A DNA stretch of 55,246 bases from Candidatus Parachristensenella avicola (lineage in GTDB: Bacteria; Bacillota; Clostridia; Christensenellales; UMGS416): the NCBI GenBank assembly GCA_904420205.1, contig CAJFUN010000005.1, positions 1 through 55,246 on the forward strand, written 5' to 3'. This document shows positions 40,306-49,322 of the stretch, piece after piece. The position numbers were made by a program, and so were the translations under genes. A model generated the notes under the pieces. It saw nothing but the letters and a program-made list of their open reading frames with translations. It did not search any database and was not told the origin of the DNA. The first letter of the stretch is position 1, and each line of letters begins with the position of its first letter.

Positions 40306-41237
40306 GATGCGGCCTGCTGCGCGGCGGATTCCATCCAGGCGGAGAACTCCCGAACCAGCGTGAGTAGCTGCTCGCGGGTGGTATCGCCTGAACTGGTTAG
40401 CCGGTAATATAGGCCTTCTGCCTGCCAGCGGGCCTCACGGCGCGCGGTCTCTCCTTCCAAATAGACCAGCGTGACGGGCAGCTCATAGGAGGTATTGGCA
40501 AAGAGTATCTCGGTCTCTTGACGGTCTCCCTGGCAGGGGTAGTAGACAAAATCCTCCGAGCAGGCCTGATAGGTCAGCTGACCGGATCCATTTTCATACT
40601 CCGCCACAGCAATACGGCTGCCCACGGCATAGCATTGGGCAAAGCGGTAGTTGTCGGCAAGGCTGGCGGGCTGCGGAAAGGCGAATCCCAACGCCGCCGC
40701 CAAAGCCTCCGGCGATTCATACACCTGGCGGGGTCGGCCCAGATAGATGTTCGCCGTCAGGCCGCGGGCGTCTTGCATGGAATAGAGCATGCCGGCTGCT
40801 TCCTGCGGCGTGGCGCCGGTCAGGCAATAGGAGGTGCCGGACTGGTCCCACAGGGCATGCCCCGGTCCGGTAAGATCCCCCTGCTGGGTATAAAAGGCGA
40901 CGGCATAACCGTTCATTTCCAATAGCGTGCGATGATCCATACCATCCGCCAGCATGGTTACGTCATCGTCAGATGCCTTTGGGGCGGCCCACAGACAGAG
41001 CTGGCGTTGCCCATCGTCATATTGAATCCGTACGGTACGGCCGTTGACCAAGGACAGATCCGTTTGCAGAAAGCCTGTAGGGAGCTGGACGGGTACGGCG
41101 AAGGTAAAGCTGGCCGCTTCCGCCAGGGCAGATAAATTCGGCTGATGGACTACCGCCGCCTTCCGTTCCGGGGAACAGGCATAGGCCGGTGCAACTATGA
41201 GTAAAAAAAGGGCAAACAGAGCGGCTTTGCGTGCCAT
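40302..41237 (-). CDS. exported protein with two DUF4367-like domains
   Basis: The protein has 311 residues. The first 20 residues form a signal peptide (LFALFLLIVAPAYAC). The AYAC end could be a signal peptidase I site (AYA) or a poor lipobox. Two similar halves follow: ASFTFAVPVQLPTGF to about residue 155, and LGFAFPQPASLADNYR to about 305. Each starts with the F.vP..LP-type motif of DUF4367 (usually found in anti-sigma or sporulation-related envelope proteins). AAGGAG precedes the ATG. It is translationally coupled to the downstream methyltransferase. Function unknown. Confidence 0.7.
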   Translation of the reverse strand: MARKAALFALFLLIVAPAYACSPERKAAVVHQPNLSALAEAASFTFAVPVQLPTGFLQTDLSLVNGRTVRIQYDDGQRQLCLWAAPKASDDDVTMLADGMDHRTLLEMNGYAVAFYTQQGDLTGPGHALWDQSGTSYCLTGATPQEAAGMLYSMQDARGLTANIYLGRPRQVYESPEALAAALGFAFPQPASLADNYRFAQCYAVGSRIAVAEYENGSGQLTYQACSEDFVYYPCQGDRQETEILFANTSYELPVTLVYLEGETARREARWQAEGLYYRLTSSGDTTREQLLTLVREFSAWMESAAQQAAS

Positions 41238-41381
41238 GGATAGAGCTCCTTCACAAGAAAGTCTTATCGCCAGTATAGCACACTTCGACTATTCTATGAA
41301 GATATTTCCAAATATATTAGAGCTTGAGGCAGATGAGAGGAGAAAGCATGCTGTTTGCGTCAAAATCATTCCCACAAACGC

Positions 41382-41412
41382 AAAAAAATAGGCCGCCTCC
41401 CCAAGACGGCCT
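41382..41412 (-). terminator. intrinsic terminator of the X-Pro aminopeptidase gene
   Basis: On the minus strand AGGCCG and CGGCCT (41390-41412) form a 6-bp stem with an 11-nt loop, followed by a T-rich tail (41382-41389). Confidence 0.65.
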
Positions 41413-41435
41413 GTAGTAGGATCGGATTTTCCGGC

Positions 41436-43238
41436 TTATGAAGCGCTATGGCGGCCTTTCACCATGATCGGTGACGTGGCCTCCCTCAGCCAGGCCTGCT
41501 CATCCTCGTTTAGGTGAGGGCTGAGCGTATGGTATACCTGCTCGTGGTAGTCGTTAATCCAGTCAAGTTCTTGCTGGGTCAATACGGAGGCGTCGATGGC
41601 GGATTTATCGATGGGGCACCAGGTAAGCGGCTCCATTTTTAAGAAAGCGCCGTACTCATTGCGCTCGTGCTCGGTAATGAGCACCATGTTTTCCGTACGA
41701 ATCCCATGGACGCCTTCGCGATAGATACCGGGCTCGACCGTTAGCACCATGTTGGGTTTAAGCACGCAGGTATTGGGCACCTGGGAGAAGCGGCAGGGAT
41801 CCTCGTGCACATGAAGCACATATCCCACACCGTGGCCCGTACCGCAGCGGTAATCCAAGCCCTCGTCCCATAGCGGGCGGCGGGCAATCGCGTCCAGGTT
41901 GGAGCCGGTAGCGCCCTGCAGAAAGCGGGTGGAGGCCAGGGCGATATGGCTGCGCAGCACCAGCGTAAAATCGTGCATTTCAAGGGGCGTGGGGTTACCC
42001 AGCACCAGCGTGCGGGTAATATCGGTGGTGCCGTCTTTATATTGAGCGCCGCTATCTACCACCATGAGCCCCTCAGGCGCAAGCTCTGAGCCGCCCTTAT
42101 CGCCGGCGCTATAGTGCATCATGGCGCCATGGGGGCCATAGGCCGCAATGGTGCGGAAAGATTCGCCGATATAGCGGCTGTCCTTTGCGCGCTGCTCGCG
42201 GAGCATGACGGCGATATCCCCTTCGGTGACCGTTTCTCCTTCCATCAGCCGATGCTCCAGCGCCATGAGGAAACGCACCATAGCCACACCGTCGCGCACG
42301 GCAGCGCCCTTAAGACACTCCACCTCCACTGGGTTTTTGACGCACTTCATGTTGCGGGTATATTCATCAATTTCCACCACGGAGCAGCTGATCCGCTCCC
42401 GAACCGAAAGGGCGGTCCGCCGGGGATCCAGCGCCACCACCGCATCCGGAGGCAGGATGTCCAGCTGAGGCAGGAACCGATCGTATTCATCGATGGTAAC
42501 GCCTTGCTCGTCCAGCATAGCGGCCGCGCCGGCCGTCAGTTTAGACATATTCATAAAAAGCTGCACACCGGCGGGGGTAATCATGGCGAAGGCATAATTG
42601 ACCGGGAAGAAGTCGATATCTCCGCCACGCAGGTTAAAGAGCCAAGCGATATCGTCCAGCGAGGAGATGATATAATGGGTGGCTCCGGTTCCGGACATTT
42701 GAAGCCGCAGGGCAGCCACCTTTTGCGCGATGGTGCGCCCGGCAAACTCCAGCGGCAGCTCCCAGGCAGAGCTGTCGGGCAGGGCCGGGATGCCGGGGCG
42801 AATCTGGTTGACCAGGTCAATGTCGCTGATGAGCGTCAGTCGGTTCAGCGCCAGGCGGCGGCGTAAAGCCATGCCTTCGGCGGCTGAAATCATCATGCCG
42901 CTTTCGCAGACGCGTCCGCCCTGAGGCAGCTTGCTCATAAGCCATTGCTCCAGGGTCGGCTGGCCCAGAGCGCCCAGCAAAAAGACCTCGATCGGCGCGT
43001 CAGCCACCTGGGCCTTAGCCTGGACAATATAGCGGCCGTCTACCCAGAGGGCGGCATCCTGGCTGGTAATGGCTACGGTGCCCATGGATCCAGTAAAGCC
43101 GCTGATCCATTGGCGCTGATGAAACCGCGGCGCGGAATATTCGCTCATATGCGGATCGCCGCTGGGAATAATGCAGGCTTGGATGTTCGCCCGGATCATT
43201 TCCTGGCGCAGGGCCTGGATTTTTTCTGTTGTCGTCAT
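41436..43238 (-). CDS. Xaa-Pro aminopeptidase, three-domain type (M24B)
   Basis: The protein has 600 residues from ATG 43238, behind GGGGGCG. Two creatinase-like N-terminal domains (SEYSAPRFHQRQWISGFTGS, and SSLDDIAWLFNLRGGDI) precede a pita-bread catalytic domain. Metal ligands are visible in order: DSGAQYKDGTTDITRT (two Asp), GTGHGVGY (His), TVEPGIY (Glu) and GIRTENM (Glu). It removes N-terminal residues next to proline, with two Mn2+ or Co2+, in the cytosol. The length matches the long eukaryote-like XPNPEP1 form rather than the 350-residue bacterial form. Confidence 0.93.
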   Translation of the reverse strand: MTTTEKIQALRQEMIRANIQACIIPSGDPHMSEYSAPRFHQRQWISGFTGSMGTVAITSQDAALWVDGRYIVQAKAQVADAPIEVFLLGALGQPTLEQWLMSKLPQGGRVCESGMMISAAEGMALRRRLALNRLTLISDIDLVNQIRPGIPALPDSSAWELPLEFAGRTIAQKVAALRLQMSGTGATHYIISSLDDIAWLFNLRGGDIDFFPVNYAFAMITPAGVQLFMNMSKLTAGAAAMLDEQGVTIDEYDRFLPQLDILPPDAVVALDPRRTALSVRERISCSVVEIDEYTRNMKCVKNPVEVECLKGAAVRDGVAMVRFLMALEHRLMEGETVTEGDIAVMLREQRAKDSRYIGESFRTIAAYGPHGAMMHYSAGDKGGSELAPEGLMVVDSGAQYKDGTTDITRTLVLGNPTPLEMHDFTLVLRSHIALASTRFLQGATGSNLDAIARRPLWDEGLDYRCGTGHGVGYVLHVHEDPCRFSQVPNTCVLKPNMVLTVEPGIYREGVHGIRTENMVLITEHERNEYGAFLKMEPLTWCPIDKSAIDASVLTQQELDWINDYHEQVYHTLSPHLNEDEQAWLREATSPIMVKGRHSAS

Positions 43239-43266
43239 AAAAAACGCCCCCGATAGGTTTTTTTCC

Positions 43267-43294
43267 ATTATAGCATGTTTTTCGCGCCGGGCAA
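43267..43294 (-). promoter_or_regulatory. promoter of the X-Pro aminopeptidase gene
   Basis: On the minus strand a consensus TATAAT (43267-43272) lies 16 bp downstream of TTGCCC (43289-43294). Confidence 0.6.
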
Positions 43295-43302
43295 AGAGCC
43301 AT

Positions 43303-43324
43303 AAAAAAGCCGCCCATGGGCGGC
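43303..43324 (-). terminator. intrinsic terminator of the acyltransferase gene
   Basis: On the minus strand GCCGCCC-AT-GGGCGGC (43309-43324) is followed by TTTTTT. Confidence 0.8.
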
Positions 43325-43334
43325 GATAGGCACG

Positions 43335-44075
43335 TTATGAGATGCGGTTCTGCTCCAGCGCCTCGGATTTTTCCGTTGAGGCACTTTCCCATGTCCGCGA
43401 AAGCTCGTCCAGGCTTTCATGCACGGCGGCTGCCACCCTGTCGCGTTCCACGTAAAAGGGCGCCTGGCAGGAGAAGACAATAGGCTCTCCAAGGATTAGT
43501 TTGCGGGAGGACTGCGTGCAGTACAGCGGTACGATGGATAACTCTTTACCGGTTTTTTTGTAATAGCTTCGGGCTAAGTGCAGGTAGCCGGTATAGAGGG
43601 CACCAGCCTGGTCGGAGGTATCGTCATACATGATATCTGGGAAAATGACTAAGTTTTCACCCCGGATCAGCGCATCGAGGGAGAGGGAGAAGGTCTTTAT
43701 GACCTCGCGCTGGCCACGATACACGGGGATGGCAGACATGCTCTTGAGGCAGGCAGAGACCGGCAGGCTGATTAGCCCGGCAACCAGCGAGGCCTTCCAG
43801 CGAGGCCAACCGAACCGGGCCGTAAAGGTAAAATCCCGGAAGTGAGCCTGGCAGGCCTTTCGATCTAGGAACATGTACATGGACCATATGTGTACGGGCG
43901 TAGGCAGATAGGCCATGGTATGGACAGGCCCATGCATATTCTGATGCCGGGATACATAGATGGCCGGCGTGCGTAGGTTTTCCTCGTGGTAAATCCGATG
44001 CTTGCCCAGATAAATACGCACGACCTGCCGGGCAATGCGGTAAACTGGACCATAATACGGTTCGCGTTTACCCAT
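43335..44075 (-). CDS. PlsC-like lysophospholipid/glycerolipid acyltransferase, atypical motifs
   Basis: The protein has 246 residues from ATG 44075, with GGAAGGAG 10 nt upstream; a TTG at 44081 is an alternative. The layout follows 1-acylglycerol-3-phosphate acyltransferases: AIYVSRHQNMHGPVH in the place of the NHxxxxD motif, AIPVYRGQR as the glycerophosphate-binding block, LVIFPDIMYDD where FPEG is expected, and SIVPLYC. The HxxxxD aspartate appears absent (H then QNMHG), so either the acid is elsewhere or chemistry differs. A role in lipid or envelope acylation is a family inference. Confidence 0.7.
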   Translation of the reverse strand: MGKREPYYGPVYRIARQVVRIYLGKHRIYHEENLRTPAIYVSRHQNMHGPVHTMAYLPTPVHIWSMYMFLDRKACQAHFRDFTFTARFGWPRWKASLVAGLISLPVSACLKSMSAIPVYRGQREVIKTFSLSLDALIRGENLVIFPDIMYDDTSDQAGALYTGYLHLARSYYKKTGKELSIVPLYCTQSSRKLILGEPIVFSCQAPFYVERDRVAAAVHESLDELSRTWESASTEKSEALEQNRIS

Positions 44076-44146
44076 GGACAATCGGCTCCTTCCTTGGATT
44101 GGATTCGGTCTATTCTACCACATGGTTATGATTCTCACAATGGATA

Positions 44147-45178
44147 TCATACATGAATCAACCGGTCAAATTGTGGATCTCCCCACAGCGCAGGGAAATC
44201 CTTTTCGCCTTGCTGGCGCAGATACTCCCGCAGACCGTCGCTTTGCTGAACTATCATCAGCTTTAGCGCCTCCAGCGCCTCGTCCTTTCGGCCCAAAGCG
44301 GCCAGGCAGCGGGCCTTCTCATAGTGCAGCGGATCATCCATGCGCGCGGCCGCCTGCTCCAGATAGGAGAGGGCCTGAGCCGGATCCCCGGCCTCCAGCA
44401 TAAGGCGGGCGGCCTGGGCATAGCAGGGGCCGAAATCCGGAGTTAGCAGAATCTGCCGCAAGGCAGCCTCCAGCGCTTCGTCGGCCTTTCCGGACTGCTG
44501 CAGCACCTGGGAAAGCAGCAGCCGGCATTCTGGATCATCGCAGCCCAGCTCCAGTGCGCTGCGGTATTGAGCGGCAGCCTGGTCATATTGGCCCTGGCGC
44601 GCATAACAGGTAGCCTTTCCCCAAGCGATGGCAACCTGCGCGTCCTTTTCATCCGGCGCGCTAACAGAAGAAAAAATCTCCAACGCATCCTGCTGCCGGC
44701 CCAGATCCGACAACACATCGGCCCGGGAAAGGGCAAAGCCGATATCTCCCGGCTCCTGAGCGGCTACATAATCCATATAGGCCAGCGCGCCGTGGGAAAG
44801 GTTAGAGCGGAACAGGCAAAAAGCAAGCTGATGAAGGGCGCGAAGATCATCGGGATGGCGCAGGGTGAGCGCAGCAAAGGCGGCTAGGGCTTCATCATAT
44901 CGTTCCAACTGCACCAAAGACAGCCCACGATGAAAAAGCGCCTCTTGATCCTCAGGCCGCGCAATGAGCGCCTGGTCGCAGAGCGCCAGCGCACGGTCGT
45001 ATAAATGGGCGTCGTAGAGCGCGAAGAGCTGATCCATATCCAGGACAGCTCCCTGAAAGCGGCTGAGCAGCCGGCGCCACCGATGCCGATGGCTTCCCAG
45101 CCAGTAGCCGGCTATGATAAGGGCACCTCCAGCGACGGCCAGCGTGATGGCGTACAGAATGCTATTGGGAATGGGCAT
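44147..45178 (-). CDS. membrane-anchored tetratricopeptide-repeat protein
   Basis: The protein has 343 residues. One N-terminal membrane helix (about 7-27) is followed by a basic segment (SHRHRWRRL) and then about seven TPR units (for example DRALALCDQALIARPEDQEALFHRG, and YDEALAAFAALTLRHPDDLRALHQL). It is predicted to be anchored with the repeats in the cytoplasm, a scaffold for protein interactions. The layout recalls LapB-like proteins but no rubredoxin-type Cys pair is seen. AAAGGAG precedes the ATG. Partner unknown. Confidence 0.85.
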   Translation of the reverse strand: MPIPNSILYAITLAVAGGALIIAGYWLGSHRHRWRRLLSRFQGAVLDMDQLFALYDAHLYDRALALCDQALIARPEDQEALFHRGLSLVQLERYDEALAAFAALTLRHPDDLRALHQLAFCLFRSNLSHGALAYMDYVAAQEPGDIGFALSRADVLSDLGRQQDALEIFSSVSAPDEKDAQVAIAWGKATCYARQGQYDQAAAQYRSALELGCDDPECRLLLSQVLQQSGKADEALEAALRQILLTPDFGPCYAQAARLMLEAGDPAQALSYLEQAAARMDDPLHYEKARCLAALGRKDEALEALKLMIVQQSDGLREYLRQQGEKDFPALWGDPQFDRLIHV

Positions 45179-45319
45179 GATATTCTCCTTTATGATAATA
45201 CCCTTAGCATATCACAGCTTCCGGGAAAAAAGAAAGGCGGCAATCGGAATTTCCGGCGGGGATAGAAGAAGAGAAGGCGGGGCAAAATAGCGCAAAAGGC
45301 CATAATGGGAGGCGGGCGT

Positions 45320-46234
45320 ATGCAGATCTACCGATTTGAAGGGGAACGGGCGCTGGAGGCGGATCCATCTTTGCTGGCCGGCGAAGGGGAGCGGGTGGTG
45401 ATTGCGAGCGCTGACGAGCTGGAGGAATATGAGGACAGGCTGGGGCTTAAGGGGCCATGGCGGCGATTTATCCGCAGCGATAAGCTCTGCACCCGGGTAG
45501 ACGGCTATGAGGACGCACTTTTTCTTTCCTTGGATGTGATGGAACAGCCAGGTCCGTTGATTGCCTTTTGGTCGCCGGGGCAGCTGGTGCTAAACTGTCC
45601 GGAAGGCGCGGGGCTGGTGGAGCGGCTGCAGCAGCTTTTGGTAAGCGGAGAGGGGCAACCCATGCCGCTGGACGGGGCTCTGCGTGGGTTGTACCTGCTT
45701 TTAAGCTTGGCCACATATCATAACCAAAGCTTGCTGGAGCGTACCGAAGAGAAAATTACCGCCCTGGAGGCTCGTGTGCTCCGCCATGATCGCTCGGTAA
45801 ATGGTCAAAACTTCATTATGCTGCGCCGCAGGCTGCTGGGCCTCAAGCGGCATGGGCAGCCGCTTGAGGAAATCTGCGACTTGCTCCATGAGAATGAAAG
45901 CGGCCTGCTGCCTACGGAAGCGTCGAGGGCGATGGCTACGCTGTACCGGCGAAACGGACGCATGAACGCAGAGATCGCTAACCTAGAGAACTACGTAGCT
46001 CAGGTACGGGAGGCTTATCAGAACCATTTGGATCTCCGGTTGAACCGTTCCATGATGACGCTGACGGTACTGGCAGCCATTTTTTTGCCGCTTTCGCTGA
46101 TTGTGGGTTGGTATGGCATGAATTTTCCTATGCCAGAATTCACCTGGCATTGGGGATATGGATACGTAATCGCGCTGAGTCTGGCCTGCCTTGGAGGGAG
46201 CATCTGGTATTTTAAGCGTAAAGGATTGATTTAA
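45320..46234 (+). CDS. corA: CorA-family divalent cation transporter
   Basis: The protein has 304 residues from ATG 45320, with GGGAGG 7 nt upstream. The N-terminal soluble domain and long helix (LERTEEKITALEARVLRHD, EAYQNHLDLRLNRSM) lead to two C-terminal membrane helices with the selectivity signature YGMNF followed by MPEF. CorA is a pentameric Mg2+ channel; relatives carry Co2+, Ni2+ or Zn2+. A basic KRKGLI tail is present. Confidence 0.92.
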   Translation: MQIYRFEGERALEADPSLLAGEGERVVIASADELEEYEDRLGLKGPWRRFIRSDKLCTRVDGYEDALFLSLDVMEQPGPLIAFWSPGQLVLNCPEGAGLVERLQQLLVSGEGQPMPLDGALRGLYLLLSLATYHNQSLLERTEEKITALEARVLRHDRSVNGQNFIMLRRRLLGLKRHGQPLEEICDLLHENESGLLPTEASRAMATLYRRNGRMNAEIANLENYVAQVREAYQNHLDLRLNRSMMTLTVLAAIFLPLSLIVGWYGMNFPMPEFTWHWGYGYVIALSLACLGGSIWYFKRKGLI

Positions 46235-46261
46235 AGATAAGAGAGCGAGAATCGAGAATCG

Positions 46262-46290
46262 AAAAAGCGGAGCCCGTACGGGCTCCGCTT
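46262..46290 (-). terminator. intrinsic terminator of the rpmH-rnpA-yidD-yidC-khpB operon
   Basis: A perfect palindrome with 13-nt arms (AAGCGGAGCCCGT at 46265-46277) is followed on the minus strand by TTTTTC. It can also stop corA read-through. Confidence 0.85.
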
Positions 46291-46303
46291 CCGGTTAGCG
46301 CAT

Positions 46304-47065
46304 TCATTTGTTTGGCGCAATGACCACATACCGATACGGATCGTCTCCTTCAGAATAAGTGGTTACACCCGCGTAATCATGCAGGGCAGAGTGAATAATG
46401 CGACGTTCATAGCTGTTCATCGGCTCCAGGGTGACGCTGCGGCCGCTGCGCTTAGCTTTTGCGGCCAACCGCAGGGCAAGGGCCTGCAACGTTTCCTCAC
46501 GCTTTGCGCGATAGCTGCCGATGTCCAATGTAACGCGGCAATAGCCGGCGTCATTCTCGCCCTGATGATGATTCACCACCAAACCGGTTAATAGCTGCAG
46601 TGCGTCCAGCGTCTCACCGCGATGGCCGATAAGCGCGCCGACATGGCTGCCCTCCACGCGTACCTTCAAGCCGTGCTCATCCTCGGCAAAAGCGATGCCC
46701 GGTTCCTCCAAGCCCATTAGGCGGGCGGTATCGGACAGGAAAGCGAAAGCGCGGCGGGAAGGTTCCGACAGCGTAGCAGGATCGATGGGGGCGGGAGCAG
46801 GCTCCTGGGGTTCAGGTTGGGCTGGGGCGGCCTCTTCGGCCGCAGGCTCTGCGGTATGTGCGGCGGGCGCAGGGGCTGCATCAGGTTCCGGCAGGTCTGG
46901 CGCGGAGATTTCCACCCGGGCCATCTTGGCAAAGATTCCAAATACGCCCCGGCTGCCTTCATCTAGCACCTTGATCTGGGCTTCTTCGCGGCTAATGCCC
47001 AGTTGCTCCAAACCCTTGCGGATCGCTTCTTCCGCATTTTTTCCGATGGCTTCAATGGTACGCAT
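46304..47065 (-). CDS. khpB: KhpB/Jag RNA-binding protein
   Basis: The protein has 253 residues in three parts: Jag_N (about 1-52, AEEAIRKGLEQLGISREE, and GSRGVFGIFAKMARVEI), an Ala/Pro/Glu-rich linker (about 55-97), and a KH domain with GHRG at 147-150 joined to an R3H domain (SYERRIIHSAL, about 218-228). It is a cytosolic RNA chaperone partner of KhpA that affects cell division and envelope growth. Its start overlaps the yidC stop by one base. Confidence 0.93.
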   Translation of the reverse strand: MRTIEAIGKNAEEAIRKGLEQLGISREEAQIKVLDEGSRGVFGIFAKMARVEISAPDLPEPDAAPAPAAHTAEPAAEEAAPAQPEPQEPAPAPIDPATLSEPSRRAFAFLSDTARLMGLEEPGIAFAEDEHGLKVRVEGSHVGALIGHRGETLDALQLLTGLVVNHHQGENDAGYCRVTLDIGSYRAKREETLQALALRLAAKAKRSGRSVTLEPMNSYERRIIHSALHDYAGVTTYSEGDDPYRYVVIAPNK

Positions 47066-47976
47066 CAGAATACTTCCTCCTTGGGTTTTTTATCCTTTCC
47101 CAGATTGCGCAGGATGACCCGGTCGATAAGCAGCGTGGAGCAGATGCTGGCAATGTTGGAGGATAGCCAGTAAAGCGCGAACGCGGCTGACGAGGTCATA
47201 CAGAAAAAGAAGCTCATGATGGGAAAAATATACTGCATAATTTTGCTTGTGCTTTCGTTGGGATCCTTGATCCCCTTAGCCTTATCCTGCTTAGCCTTTT
47301 CCCGTTGCTCGGGCGTTTTAGATAGGTAGGTGGAAAGCCAACCCTGCAGCAGGGAAGCGCCAGCCGCTAGGATGGGCAGGATATATAGACCGTTGACAAT
47401 CCCTTCATACTGGGATAGAAGAGGGGCCATCACCGTATTGTAGGCCTCTTCGGTTACATTGGCGAAAGCGGGATAGTGGGATACGGCACTGTAACTGGGC
47501 AATACGGTTGCGTTGAAGGTATCCGGCTGCCACAGGTTCTGTACCCACAGCCACTTGGGCACCTCTGCGGCTCCGGTAGAGGCGATCGTCTGGTAGATCT
47601 GGTAAATCTGGATTTCCGATACGCCTCGGATGGCGCCGTAGAAGGCGATAAAGATCGGCCACTGGATCAAAAGCGGCAAGCAGCCGCCGGCACAGCCGCC
47701 GAACATGGAGACGTTTTCCTTTTTGTACAGCTCCATCGTCTTGCGGTTTAGCTTATCCTGGTCGTTGGCATACTTGGCCTTGATGGCGTCCAGCTTAGGT
47801 TGGATGCGGGCCATGTCCAGGGCCTGCTTTTTCATGGACCGCCGGCTGATGACATCAAAAGGCATCAGGCAGAAGCGGAAGGCAATGGTAAAGAGCACAA
47901 CGGACCAGCCATAGTCCCCAATGAAGCCGTAGATCCACTCCAGCACCGACTGCAGGGCTTGCGTGATAGCGCTCAA
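47065..47976 (-). CDS. yidC: YidC/OxaA/SpoIIIJ membrane protein insertase
   Basis: The protein has 303 residues with five membrane segments. The hydrophilic-groove arginine is in [15 protein letters not shown]. The C1 hairpin ([33 protein letters not shown]), [18 protein letters not shown] and the C-terminal [13 protein letters not shown] are canonical. It inserts proteins into the cytoplasmic membrane with or without SecYEG. The loop after the second segment (about 135-195) is longer than usual. No lipobox is visible, unlike the lipoprotein SpoIIIJ of Bacillus. Confidence 0.95.
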   Translation of the reverse strand: MSAITQALQSVLEWIYGFIGDYGWSVVLFTIAFRFCLMPFDVISRRSMKKQALDMARIQPKLDAIKAKYANDQDKLNRKTMELYKKENVSMFGGCAGGCLPLLIQWPIFIAFYGAIRGVSEIQIYQIYQTIASTGAAEVPKWLWVQNLWQPDTFNATVLPSYSAVSHYPAFANVTEEAYNTVMAPLLSQYEGIVNGLYILPILAAGASLLQGWLSTYLSKTPEQREKAKQDKAKGIKDPNESTSKIMQYIFPIMSFFFCMTSSAAFALYWLSSNIASICSTLLIDRVILRNLGKDKKPKEEVF

Positions 47977-48251
47977 TCGTTTGACTCCTTTCCACGATGG
48001 GATGAATGATGATGTTTGTCCAAGCAGGGACGGGGACGATCGGGGACGGGATCATACCCGCCCTTATGGAAGGGATGACAGCGTGCAATGCGGCATAACC
48101 CCATCCAGATCCCCCGAGCCGCTCCGTAGCGCTCGATGGCTTCATAGGTATAGGCCGAGCAGGTCGGAATATAGCGGCAGGAAGGGGGGAAAAGCGGCGA
48201 AATGCGCCGCTGGTAGAACCGGATTAACGCTTTCGCGGCCCGGGCGATCAT
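47973..48251 (-). CDS. yidD: YidD membrane protein insertion factor
   Basis: The protein has 92 residues with the family core [35 protein letters not shown] and [14 protein letters not shown]. An amphipathic start associates with the membrane. YidD assists YidC-dependent insertion. Both ends overlap neighbours by 4 nt (ATGA), showing tight translational coupling. Confidence 0.95.
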   Translation of the reverse strand: MIARAAKALIRFYQRRISPLFPPSCRYIPTCSAYTYEAIERYGAARGIWMGLCRIARCHPFHKGGYDPVPDRPRPCLDKHHHSSHRGKESND

Positions 48252-48607
48252 TGCGGGCCTCCCGGCGTCTTATATAGTTTCGCCCGGCGCAGCAGCGCCT
48301 GCGTATCCCGGGCCAGGGCGTGGTAATCGGCCTCGGCGGCCGCCGGACGGGCAACAAAAATCATAAGATGCCCGCCGCGTACCAAAGGCAGCTCCGCACG
48401 CATAGCCTCGCGCATGCGCCGCTTCACCCGGTTTCGGGTTACCGCGTTGCCGACTTTTTTGCTGACGGAAAAGCCCACCCGCAGCTGTGCGGGCGGGCCC
48501 GACCGGACCTGAACCAAGGAAAGTAATTTGGTCGCCTGCGACCGCCCCCGAGCGTATACGTACCGGAACTGACGGTTCTTCTGCAACCTGTACTTGCGTT
48601 CAAGCAT
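48248..48607 (-). CDS. rnpA: ribonuclease P protein component
   Basis: The protein has 119 residues with the RNR motif [13 protein letters not shown] and the substrate-binding front [15 protein letters not shown]. It binds the RNase P RNA and helps 5' maturation of pre-tRNAs. It overlaps yidD by 4 nt and follows rpmH by 36 nt, the standard order. Confidence 0.96.
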   Translation of the reverse strand: MLERKYRLQKNRQFRYVYARGRSQATKLLSLVQVRSGPPAQLRVGFSVSKKVGNAVTRNRVKRRMREAMRAELPLVRGGHLMIFVARPAAAEADYHALARDTQALLRRAKLYKTPGGPQ

Positions 48608-48643
48608 GTCAATATTCCCTTATGAGCAATGAGCCCCGTGCGG

Positions 48644-48778
48644 CTAGGCAGAAAGGACCTTGCGGCCGCGAGCGCGGCGGCGGGCCAGAATCTTGCGGCC
48701 GTTCTTGGTGGACATACGGGCACGGAAGCCGTGTACCCGGGAGCGCTGAGCCTTCTTGGGCTGGTAAGTTTTCTTCAT
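48644..48778 (-). CDS. rpmH: 50S ribosomal protein L34
   Basis: This is a short gene of 44 residues: [20 protein letters not shown], then [20 protein letters not shown]. It is the usual length and strongly basic. It is the promoter-proximal gene of the operon, about 80 nt downstream of a consensus promoter, with a leader long enough for regulation. Confidence 0.97.
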   Translation of the reverse strand: MKKTYQPKKAQRSRVHGFRARMSTKNGRKILARRRARGRKVLSA

Positions 48779-48860
48779 TGTTGATTACCCCTTTGTCACA
48801 ATCTTTTTATCTTATCGTATATCCGGGATGCATCACCCCACGATAAAACTCTACCGAATT

Positions 48861-48889
48861 ATTATAGGGAAAAGCCCCTGGAATGTCAA
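48861..48889 (-). promoter_or_regulatory. consensus promoter of rpmH operon
   Basis: On the minus strand TTGACA (48884-48889), a 17-bp spacer and TATAAT (48861-48866) match the sigma-A consensus perfectly, as expected for a highly expressed ribosomal protein gene. Confidence 0.85.
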
Positions 48890-48918
48890 GGAAAAAGGAA
48901 TCTTTCCGGCAAAGGCAA

Positions 48919-49143
48919 CTAAAGCGGGAACAGCCCCAGGGTGTAGAGCCAATACGCAAGCAGCGCCAGCGCCAGCACGATCAGCGCTAGCTTGAGAAAT
49001 TTGCTGACAACCTTTACGGCAAGGATAAACAGCGCGATGACGCCGGCGATATAGATCAAATCCATCAGCGTAAAGCTGGCCAGATCCAAGGCCTTGAGCT
49101 TTTCGATGATGCTTTGGCCGCGGTCGATGACTTCGCTTTCCAT
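48919..49143 (-). CDS. small membrane protein of unknown function
   Basis: The protein has 74 residues. An amphipathic N-terminal part (RGQSIIEKLKALDLASF) is followed by two hydrophobic helices (about 27-44 and 49-72) separated by a short basic turn (KVVSKFLK). AGGTGATCG-type Shine-Dalgarno sequence precedes the ATG. No family is recognised. It has its own promoter and is not part of the rpmH operon, which starts downstream of it. Confidence 0.7.
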   Translation of the reverse strand: MESEVIDRGQSIIEKLKALDLASFTLMDLIYIAGVIALFILAVKVVSKFLKLALIVLALALLAYWLYTLGLFPL

Positions 49144-49163
49144 TCGATCACCTCCATTAAACT

Positions 49164-49193
49164 ATTGTACCCTATCGGCCAGTGGCGAGGCAA
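49164..49193 (-). promoter_or_regulatory. promoter of the small membrane protein gene
   Basis: On the minus strand TTGCCT (49188-49193), an 18-bp spacer and TACAAT (49164-49169) precede the gene by about 20 nt. Confidence 0.55.
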
Positions 49194-49250
49194 CCCAATT
49201 TGTGGCCGGATGTGGCGCACGGATTTGCCTATGGAAATCTAGCAGGATTA

Positions 49251-49259
49251 TGATATAAT
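49251..49259 (+). promoter_or_regulatory. extended -10 promoter of glnA
   Basis: TGATATAAT gives an extended -10 (TG at 49251-49252, TATAAT at 49254-49259). No good -35 is visible, so expression may rely on the extended -10 or an activator. No GlnR/TnrA-type palindrome was seen. Confidence 0.5.
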
Positions 49260-49322
49260 CAATAAGTTAAGGAAGAAAGCAAGGCGTTTAGCCTTCTATA
49301 GCGTATCAATGGGGGAATAAAG

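Noticed and set aside
48779..48918. Replication origin next to rpmH
   Set aside because: No DnaA boxes (TTATCCACA-like), AT-rich unwinding element or dnaA gene could be found.
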